Assembly: GCA_020848745.1 (NCBI GenBank)
Contig: JADLHM010000149.1
Span: forward strand, 1 to 64,000
DNA length: 64,000 bases
Direction: 5' to 3'
From: Deltaproteobacteria bacterium
Lineage (GTDB): Bacteria > Desulfobacterota > Binatia > UTPRO1
Positions 1 through 6,945 of the stretch are shown in pieces. The position numbers and the translations under genes are program-made. The notes under the pieces are model-generated. The model worked only from the letters and a program-made list of their open reading frames with translations. It had not been told where the DNA came from and ran no database searches. Numbering within the stretch: the first letter of the stretch is position 1; the number at the start of each line of letters is the position of its first letter.

Positions 1-1582
1 GCACGTCGTCGGCGTCGATGACCTGCGGGCGCAGGTCCCAGAGCGACGCCGCCTCGACCATGGGCACGCCGTCGATCAGGTTCGCCCGCGCCATGCTCCA
101 GAGCGAGAGCAGCGGCGCCTGCGGATTGACCAGCACCAGCTCGCCCGGCGCGACCAGGCGATAGAGCACCGAGCCCAGCACCTTCCCGACCGATCGCGGA
201 AACCCGCCCGCCACCACGAGCCGCGCGTCGCGCAGCGCCACGCGGTGCTCCCCGAGCTGCAGGAGCGCGTAGAGTCCGGCCTCGTCGCGCGTCGACACGA
301 GCAGCAGGTGCGCTTCGGCGATCGCGTCGAAGTTGCTGGCGATCAGCCGTTGCAGATAGTGCTCGCGGAAATAGCGCGACTCGAAGCTCGCCGAGAGGAA
401 CACGACGCTGATCGACCGCTCGCGCGCGTCGGCCACGATACGCTCGATGATCGCCGGGGCCACCGGCACGTCGGTGATCAGGACGACCGACGCGACCGGT
501 TTCTCGGCGTAGAACGCGTAGGTCTTCACGCGCTCGGTCTCGAGGTTCGCCTCGCGGACGCGGTTGATCGTGGTCGTCGGCGGCTCCGCCTCCTGCGCGA
601 GCAACGCTTGCCGCGTCACCTGATGGATCAGCATGTCGTACCGGAAGCCGAGCTTCGCGGTGTGCTCGATGAGCGGCAGGTCGCCGTAATAGAGCGCGAG
701 ATGGTTCGCCGGCAGCGTCGCGTAGTGCCCGTTGGCGGGATCGAACGGCAGCCACCGGCCCCCGAGCCACGCTTCGACCCACGAGATCGTCGCGCGCTTG
801 CGAGCCCCGTCCTCGAGGCGCAGGCCGCCGACGAGCCGCGCCGGGATGCCGGCGGCGCGAAAGAGCGCGACGAGCAGCCGGGCGCGTCCGCTCGGGCTGC
901 CGCGCTCGCCATTCAGCACCGAGACCGCGTCGTCGGGCGCGTCCCGGCTCTCGCTCCGGAGAAAGGAGGCCGCGTACTGGAAGAGCGACCACGTCGTCTC
1001 GTCGACGCGCCCGGCGTCGCGCGTCAGCGCCGCGACGCGCCGGACGATCGCCGGGTCGGTCGACTGCACGCGCTCGCTCGGCCGCAGGTGCATCGGGTCG
1101 GGAGGCGGCGGGTTGTCCGCGAGCGCCAGGCGCGGCACGTCGTACCAGACGTCGGTCGTGCGCGCGGTGTAGCTGTACGCGATGGCGCCCTTCTGCGGCT
1201 TCACCGCCGCCGCCTCCCAGCCGACCCACTGGTTCGGGGGCTCGGCGTCCTCACGGAAACGAAAGGCGCTCGGGCGCACCGTGCGGCCGAGGATCGCCTG
1301 CCGGCCGTCCGACACCGGGACCAGCATACGCACCGACGCGACGTCATCGGTCGGATCGACGTCCATCGACACCGTAACGGTCCAGTATTGGATCGTCGGC
1401 TTGCGGGGGCGGACGCGCGCCTCGTCCGCCGGACTGAAGATGCGACCGTCCGCCGCCGGCGTCGGCGCGGCGCTCGGCTCGGCCTGCGGACGCTCCGCCC
1501 ACGCGAGAAGCGCCGCGAGCACGAGGACGCCCCGGGCAAGGAACGGCCCCGCGCGCCGGATGATCTCCGCCCCGCGCCCCAT
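1..1582 (-). CDS. Transglutaminase-like membrane protein with degenerate catalytic site (partial, C-terminus off window)
   Basis: The ATG at 1582 lies 2 nt after the stop of the preceding glycosyltransferase-like gene; the frame is open to the window edge (527 codons visible). Residues about 15-29 form one hydrophobic segment (signal anchor or signal peptide). Residues about 220-300 resemble a transglutaminase core (FRAAGIPARLVGG, then WVEAWLGGRWLPFDPANG), but the usual Cys position is Pro230 and the usual His position is Ile266; only Asp281 remains. This matches the inactive transglutaminase domain that in known proteins is fused to seven membrane helices, but those helices would be off-window here. 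It is last visible in the glycan operon, so a scaffold or binding role in envelope glycan assembly is inferred, not shown. Confidence 0.75.
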   Translation of the reverse strand, partial: MGRGAEIIRRAGPFLARGVLVLAALLAWAERPQAEPSAAPTPAADGRIFSPADEARVRPRKPTIQYWTVTVSMDVDPTDDVASVRMLVPVSDGRQAILGRTVRPSAFRFREDAEPPNQWVGWEAAAVKPQKGAIAYSYTARTTDVWYDVPRLALADNPPPPDPMHLRPSERVQSTDPAIVRRVAALTRDAGRVDETTWSLFQYAASFLRSESRDAPDDAVSVLNGERGSPSGRARLLVALFRAAGIPARLVGGLRLEDGARKRATISWVEAWLGGRWLPFDPANGHYATLPANHLALYYGDLPLIEHTAKLGFRYDMLIHQVTRQALLAQEAEPPTTTINRVREANLETERVKTYAFYAEKPVASVVLITDVPVAPAIIERIVADARERSISVVFLSASFESRYFREHYLQRLIASNFDAIAEAHLLLVSTRDEAGLYALLQLGEHRVALRDARLVVAGGFPRSVGKVLGSVLYRLVAPGELVLVNPQAPLLSLWSMARANLIDGVPMVEAASLWDLRPQVIDADDV

Positions 1583-1584
1583 CG

Positions 1585-2754
1585 TCACCGCGCGAGGTCG
1601 AGCATCGGCCCGAGGACGCGCGCCGGCGCGAAGTACTCGAGCGCGAGCGCGCGCGCGGCCCGGCAATGCCGCGACGGATCGGACGCGATCGCGGCGAACG
1701 CGGCGCGCGCGTCGTCCGCCGTCCGGAAGGCGAAGAGCCCCTCCCCGACCGGCAGGTGAACGTCGAAGCCGGTGTCCTGGTTCACGACCGGCCGTCCGGC
1801 CGCGAGGTAGCAGGCGCTGCGGTCGCTGAACCACCCGCTCCGCAGGCGCACGTTGACGTCCTTCGCGACCGTGAACTCTCCGCGCGATCCGCGGACGAAC
1901 GCGCGATAGACCTCCGGGTCGCTCGACACGGCGAGCGGGTCCACCACCTCCCATCCGGCCGCGAGGAGTCGCGCGAGGTCGTCCGGCCGGTTGGCGACGT
2001 CCATCGCCACCCGGAAGCGCTCGCCGGTCGCGCCCGGCAGGTCGAGGAACCCGAACCACTCGGTCCGCTTCCGCCACGCGAAGGTCTCGCCCTCGAACGT
2101 CACGTCGCGCCCCGTCGCGTCCCACTTCCCGATCGTCGTGAACGCGGCGGCCGGATCCATCGGCAAGGGCTCCCACAGCTCGGCGACGATCGGCTGGCGG
2201 ATGGGCCGCCAGCGCACCCCGCCGGTCGGGACGCGGCACGCCGCCGTCCCGATGTTCTCGCCGAGCGTGAAGTGCGCGTCGTGCTCGGCCACCACGGCCG
2301 CGAGTCCGGCGTCGCCCCCGGCGAGGCGGAGCTGTGCATAGGCCGGGTCGAGGTCGACGTACGCCGCAACGGCCCGCGGCCGCCGGGCGCGCGGCACCCG
2401 GTTCACGCCCGCCACGTTCACGAACACGTCGGCCTCCGCGAGCGCGGCGCGCGTCCGTGCCTCGCCGGCCCCGTGCCAGCGGTCGGCGCCGGCGTCCCAG
2501 AATCCCCACGCATCGCCGAAGCCGTGCGCGCCGAAGAACGTCGCGGCCGCGCGCACGCCGTGGTCGTAGTCCCCGCTCCGCATGCCGTCCGCGCCCGGCA
2601 CGTAGGCGTCGGCGTAGTACGCGGTGTCCTCGTAGAAGAAGACGTCGCATCCGAGCGTCCGAAAGCCGGCGAGGAAGTGCAGCGCCTGCCACGCGTAACC
2701 GCCGAGCGGATAGCGGACGAAGTACCCCGCGACCACGACGCGCGGCGCGCTCAC
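1585..2754 (-). CDS. GT-B-like glycosyltransferase, CgeB/YkvP type (paralogue A)
   Basis: A 389-residue cytosolic protein with GTG start overlapping the upstream stop as GTGA. The N-terminus (RVVVAGYFVRYPLGG) looks like the first strand-loop of a GT-B Rossmann domain. The C-terminal part carries GEFTVAKDV and, at 307-330, a GWFSDRS...AAGRPVVNQDTGF signature, matching the C-terminal domain of CgeB/YkvP-type glycosyltransferases. Two paralogues (2751-3926 and 3974-5131) share the same layout, so it arose by tandem duplication. Sugar donor and acceptor cannot be told from sequence. A longer upstream reading frame exists but overlaps paralogue B and lacks similarity to the other copies. Confidence 0.8.
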   Translation of the reverse strand: MSAPRVVVAGYFVRYPLGGYAWQALHFLAGFRTLGCDVFFYEDTAYYADAYVPGADGMRSGDYDHGVRAAATFFGAHGFGDAWGFWDAGADRWHGAGEARTRAALAEADVFVNVAGVNRVPRARRPRAVAAYVDLDPAYAQLRLAGGDAGLAAVVAEHDAHFTLGENIGTAACRVPTGGVRWRPIRQPIVAELWEPLPMDPAAAFTTIGKWDATGRDVTFEGETFAWRKRTEWFGFLDLPGATGERFRVAMDVANRPDDLARLLAAGWEVVDPLAVSSDPEVYRAFVRGSRGEFTVAKDVNVRLRSGWFSDRSACYLAAGRPVVNQDTGFDVHLPVGEGLFAFRTADDARAAFAAIASDPSRHCRAARALALEYFAPARVLGPMLDLAR

Positions 2755-3926
2755 GCGCACCCCGCGTCCGCGAGCAGGCGCCCGAGGACGCGCTCGGCGC
2801 CGAACGCCTCGGCCGCGACGGCGCGCGCCGCCGCGCAGCGCCGCGCGTAGCCCTCGCGCACGCTCCCGAGCGCCGCTGCCGCGTCGGCGAGATCGGCGAA
2901 GGGCAGGATCGCCTCGCCGAGCGGATAGTGCGGCGCGAGCCCGGTGTCCTGCACGATTACCGGCCGGCCGAGCGCCAGGTACGCCGTCGAGCGCGAGCTG
3001 AACCACCCGCTGCGGGTGGCGACGTACGCCTCCTTGGCGACGCTCAGCTCGCCGCACGAGGCCGCGAGGTACGCGCGGTACGCGGCCGGAGTCGCCGACG
3101 CCTCACGCGCGTCGCGCAGGCACCAGCCGGCCGCCGCGAGCCGCGCGCGCGGCGCCGCGCCCGCGAGCGCCACCTCGAGGCGCTCCGACGTCCGTTCCGG
3201 CAACGCCAGAATCTTCGCGAACTCGACGTCCTTCCCTCCGTACACCCGCCCGTCGATCACCGGCGGCGTCACGTCGATCTTCCACGACATCACGGTCGTG
3301 AAGGCGCCGTGGTCCGGCGGCGCCGACGCCGGCCAGTCGTCGAGCACGATCGGCGGCCGCGTCGGATGCCAGGAGAGTTCGACGGTCGGGATCGCGCAAT
3401 CCGGCGCGCCGAGATTCGCGGCGTAGGAGAAGAAGACGTCGTGCGACCGGATCATCGCCGCCGACTCGCGCACCGCCGCGGCCGCATCGCCGGTCGTCGC
3501 GGCGGCGAGCTTCGCCTGGCTGTAGCACGGGTCGGTGTCGACATAGGCGTGGACGCCGCGGCCGCGGTACTCGTCCCGCAGCCAGCCGCTCCCGGACACG
3601 TTCAGGAAGAGATCCGCCTCGCGGCACCGGCGCACGAGCGCCTCCGCGCCGAGCCCGTGCACGACGCCGCACGGGTCGCGAAACGCCCAGGCGACGCCGT
3701 CACCCGCGGCGCCCATGGCGCGCGACAAGTAGCCGACGTTCTCCTCGCAGGCGTCGGTGAACGTCTCGCGACGCGGCGAGTACACCCACTGACCGGTATC
3801 CTCGAGGTAGGTCACGTGGTGCCCGAGCGCCACGAGGCCGTGCACGTACTGCAGGTAGTCCCACGTCACGCCTCCCACCGGATAGGTGGCGATGAGACCG
3901 GTGACCACGATGCGCACGGCGCGCAC
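2751..3926 (-). CDS. GT-B-like glycosyltransferase, CgeB/YkvP type (paralogue B)
   Basis: A 391-residue protein. I chose GTG at 3926 because its N-terminus (VRAVRIVVTG) then aligns residue for residue with paralogues A and C; GTG at 3917 is the alternative. The C-terminal signature GWFSSRSTAYLALGRPVIVQ is present, after GELSVAKEAYV. The stop overlaps the start of paralogue A by GTGA; paralogue C ends 47 nt upstream, the only real gap in the operon. Family membership rests on the GT-B-like N-terminus and CgeB-like C-terminus; substrate unknown. Confidence 0.8.
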   Translation of the reverse strand: MRAVRIVVTGLIATYPVGGVTWDYLQYVHGLVALGHHVTYLEDTGQWVYSPRRETFTDACEENVGYLSRAMGAAGDGVAWAFRDPCGVVHGLGAEALVRRCREADLFLNVSGSGWLRDEYRGRGVHAYVDTDPCYSQAKLAAATTGDAAAAVRESAAMIRSHDVFFSYAANLGAPDCAIPTVELSWHPTRPPIVLDDWPASAPPDHGAFTTVMSWKIDVTPPVIDGRVYGGKDVEFAKILALPERTSERLEVALAGAAPRARLAAAGWCLRDAREASATPAAYRAYLAASCGELSVAKEAYVATRSGWFSSRSTAYLALGRPVIVQDTGLAPHYPLGEAILPFADLADAAAALGSVREGYARRCAAARAVAAEAFGAERVLGRLLADAGCA

Positions 3927-3973
3927 TGTAGCGCCAGACGCCCGGACGGTCACGAGGGGCGGCGCCACCGCGC

Positions 3974-5131
3974 TCAGCGGAGCCCGGCGGCGCCGAGCAT
4001 CGCGCCGATCACCTTGTCGGCCGCGAAATGCTCCTCGGCGATGGCGCGCGCCGCGCGCGCGTGCCGTGGCCAGTCGGCGACCACCGCGCGCACCGCGGCG
4101 ACCGCCTCCTCCGGCGTCGCGAACGCGAGGAGGCCTTCGCCGCTCGGGATGCGCTCGCTGAAGCCCGTCTCCTGCGTCACGACGGGCCGGCCGGCGGCGA
4201 GGAAGCAGACGCTGCGATCGCTGAACCATCCGCTGCGCGGCCGGACGTAGATGTCCTTCGCGACCGTGAACTCCCCGCGCGACGCCTCGACGTACGCGCG
4301 ATACGCCTCGATGTCCGCCGAGATCGGCCGGGGATCGACGAGCGACCAGCCGCGCCCCGCGAGCTCGGCTCGCACGCGGTCGTCACCCGGGTCCATCGCC
4401 AGCTCGAACGGCACGCCGCTCGCGCGCGGCACGTCGATCATGGCGAGGAAGTTGAGGTGCTTCGACCAGCGATAGGTCTCGCCGCGGAACACCACGTTCT
4501 TCCCCTTGTTCTCCCAGGTGGCGACGCTGGTGAACGCCCGTCCTTCCGGCGCGGGCCGCCAGAGCGCGGGAACGACCGGCGGACGCGTCGCGATCCAGGT
4601 GAAGCGTTCCGCCGGCACCCGGCAGGAGGGCGTCCCGAGGAGCTCGCCGTAGGTGAAGAGCACGTCGTGCGAGGCGAGGAACCTCATGCTGTCCTCCTCG
4701 CCGTTCGCCACGCGCATCTGCTCGTACATCGGATCGGTCTCGACGTAGCAGATCTTCGCGCCCTGCCGGTGCTCGTCGCGGAGCTCGGTCGCGCCGCAGA
4801 GGTTGAAGATGGCGTCGGCGCTTCGATAGAGGGCGCACACGGCGGCGTGATCGCGGCCGTGCCAGCGGTCCGCGAGCCCGTCCCAGTAGGCCCAGCGGTC
4901 GGCGAAGTCGAAGCGCCGCATGACGTCGGCCAGGTAGGCCACGTTGGCGTCGGCCGCGACCCCGAGGCCGCCGCTTCCCGGGTCGTAGGGCGGCGCGCCC
5001 GAGTCCTCGACGTAGTACACGTCGCAGCCGAGCGCGCGCAGGCCGACGAGATAGTGGATCGCCTGCCAGGCGACGCCGGCGAGCGGATACTGCCCGGCGA
5101 TGCCGAGCACCACGACGCGCGGACCGCTCAC
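3974..5131 (-). CDS. GT-B-like glycosyltransferase, CgeB/YkvP type (paralogue C)
   Basis: A 385-residue protein, GTG start, overlapping the ABC exporter stop as GTGA, so the two are translationally coupled. N-terminus RVVVLGIAGQYPLAG and C-terminal GEFTVAKDIYVRPRSGWFSD then AAGRPVVTQETGF repeat the pattern of paralogues A and B. Placed directly after the exporter, it probably acts on the same glycan. Three divergent copies in a row suggest three successive transfer steps or different acceptor specificities (inference). Confidence 0.8.
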   Translation of the reverse strand: MSGPRVVVLGIAGQYPLAGVAWQAIHYLVGLRALGCDVYYVEDSGAPPYDPGSGGLGVAADANVAYLADVMRRFDFADRWAYWDGLADRWHGRDHAAVCALYRSADAIFNLCGATELRDEHRQGAKICYVETDPMYEQMRVANGEEDSMRFLASHDVLFTYGELLGTPSCRVPAERFTWIATRPPVVPALWRPAPEGRAFTSVATWENKGKNVVFRGETYRWSKHLNFLAMIDVPRASGVPFELAMDPGDDRVRAELAGRGWSLVDPRPISADIEAYRAYVEASRGEFTVAKDIYVRPRSGWFSDRSVCFLAAGRPVVTQETGFSERIPSGEGLLAFATPEEAVAAVRAVVADWPRHARAARAIAEEHFAADKVIGAMLGAAGLR

Positions 5132-6945
5132 GCCGGCTCCGCCCCCTCCCGGCGGCCGAACTGCGCTTCGTAGAGACGCGTGAACGCGCCGCCGCGCGCC
5201 ACGAGCTCGTCGAAGGTCCCCTGCTCGGCCACCGTTCCTTCACGCAGCACGACGACCCGATCCGCGTGCCGGATCGTCGAGAGCCGGTGCGCGATCACGA
5301 ACGTGGTCCGGCCGCGCATCAGCTCGCGGAGCGCGGCGATGATGAGCGCTTCGGTCTCCGTGTCGAGCGCCGACGTCGGCTCGTCGAGGATGAGGATCGG
5401 CGCGTCGCGAACGATCGCGCGCGCGATCGTCACCCGCTGCTGCTCGCCGCCCGAGAGCGTCGCGCCCTGCTCGCCGACGGGCGTCGACAGCCCCTGCGGT
5501 AGTCGCGCCAGGAGCCCGTCGAGCTGGGCGAGCCGCGCCGCCCGCGCGATCTCGAGCTCGGTCGCTTGCGGCCTGCCGTACGCGATGTTCTCGCGCAGCG
5601 TCGTCGGAAAAACGAGCGCCGGCTGCAGCACCATCGCGATCCGGCTCCGCAGATCCCGCAGGCGGTACTCGCGGAGGTCCACGCCGTCGAGCAGCACGCG
5701 CCCTTCCACCGGATCGTAGAAGCGGCCGACGAGGCTCACGAGCGTGCTCTTGCCGACGCCCGTCGGCCCGACGATCGCGACCACCTGCCCCGCCTCCGCC
5801 ACGAAATCGACGTCGCGCAGCACCGGGCGGTCGGCGGCATACGCGAAGTGCACGCGCTCGAAGCGGACCTCTCCGCGCGGGACGGTCGCGAAGGTCCGCG
5901 CGCCGTCGCGGAGGTCCGGCGCCGTCGCGAGGATCTCGAGCGCCCGCGCGGCGCCGGCCCGCGCGCCGTGGACCATGCCGATCGTCTGACTGATGCTGTT
6001 GATGGGCGCGTAGAGCGAGGCGAGGTACGTCGTGAAGACGAGGACCTGACCGATCGTGAGGGTTCCGCTCAGGACCTTGGTCGCGCCCACCCAGAGTACG
6101 AGCGCGGTCCCGACGGCGATGATCACGTTGATCGCGCCCGAGTAGAACGTCTGCATCATGTACATGCGAAGATTGGCGCGCAGACTCTCGGTGCTCGACG
6201 CCGCGAACTGCCGCGCTTCCTCCTCCTCGGTGGTGAACGCCTGGATCACGCGGATCGCCGCGATCCCGCGCTGCGTCACGGTGTAGAGCCGGCTCTCCTT
6301 CTGGCGCGCCTCGGTCGCAATCGCGTTGATCCGGCGGCCGAGGATCGTGATGCCGAGGAAGATCACCGGGCAGATCGCGAGCGCGACGGCCGTCAGGAGT
6401 CCGTCCATGCGCCCCATCACGACGACCATTCCGCCGAACAACACGAGCGACGTGATGATGGGGAACACCCCGTTCATGCTGAGCGTCTGGATGGCGAACG
6501 TGTCGGCGGTCACGCGATAGAGGAGGTCGCCGACGTCGCGGCTGGTGTGGAACTTGAGCGAGAGCCGCTGCAGGTGCTGGTAGAGATCGAGACGGAAGTC
6601 GTTGACCATCCCCTGCCCGATCGTGATCGTCGTCGCGTTGTTGAGCGTACCGAGCGCGGCGAGCGCGACGTACAGCAGGACGAGGCCGAGGCAGGCGGCG
6701 AGCAGGAGCTGCATCGGTCCGAGGCCGGCGGCCGGTCCCCAGGCGATCGGCGCGCCCGTCAGCACGTTGTCGACGACGATCTTGAGGGGCCAGGGCTTCA
6801 GAAGCTCGCACGCGCCGATCAACACGACTTGCGCCAGGGCGAACAGGAAGGCCGCGCGGCGCGGGCGAAGGTAGTGCGCGACGGCGCGCAGCAGCGGGAA
6901 GCGGGGAGCGCGCGCGGCGCCCCCCGTCGCGGCCGCGGAGCTCAG
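5128..6945 (-). CDS. ABC exporter (fused membrane and ATPase domains, MsbA-like)
   Basis: A half-transporter of about 605 residues, the usual length for MsbA-type exporters. Six membrane helices lie within residues 30-320. The ATPase domain has Walker A GPTGVGKST (393-401), signature LSGGEQQR (497-504), Walker B ILILDE (517-522) and the switch His (IAHRLST, H553). No ATG, GTG or TTG lies in frame close upstream; the frame runs open far into the preceding gene. A CTG at 6945 overlaps that gene's TGA exactly as CTGA, matching the GTGA junctions elsewhere in this operon, so I take CTG as the start. Likely exports or flips a lipid-linked glycan made by the neighbouring transferases. Confidence 0.88.
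   Translation of the reverse strand: MSSAAATGGAARAPRFPLLRAVAHYLRPRRAAFLFALAQVVLIGACELLKPWPLKIVVDNVLTGAPIAWGPAAGLGPMQLLLAACLGLVLLYVALAALGTLNNATTITIGQGMVNDFRLDLYQHLQRLSLKFHTSRDVGDLLYRVTADTFAIQTLSMNGVFPIITSLVLFGGMVVVMGRMDGLLTAVALAICPVIFLGITILGRRINAIATEARQKESRLYTVTQRGIAAIRVIQAFTTEEEEARQFAASSTESLRANLRMYMMQTFYSGAINVIIAVGTALVLWVGATKVLSGTLTIGQVLVFTTYLASLYAPINSISQTIGMVHGARAGAARALEILATAPDLRDGARTFATVPRGEVRFERVHFAYAADRPVLRDVDFVAEAGQVVAIVGPTGVGKSTLVSLVGRFYDPVEGRVLLDGVDLREYRLRDLRSRIAMVLQPALVFPTTLRENIAYGRPQATELEIARAARLAQLDGLLARLPQGLSTPVGEQGATLSGGEQQRVTIARAIVRDAPILILDEPTSALDTETEALIIAALRELMRGRTTFVIAHRLSTIRHADRVVVLREGTVAEQGTFDELVARGGAFTRLYEAQFGRREGAEPA

Noticed and set aside
245-1759. 504-codon plus-strand frame
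   Set aside because: Antisense to the transglutaminase-like gene; composition is that of a shadow.
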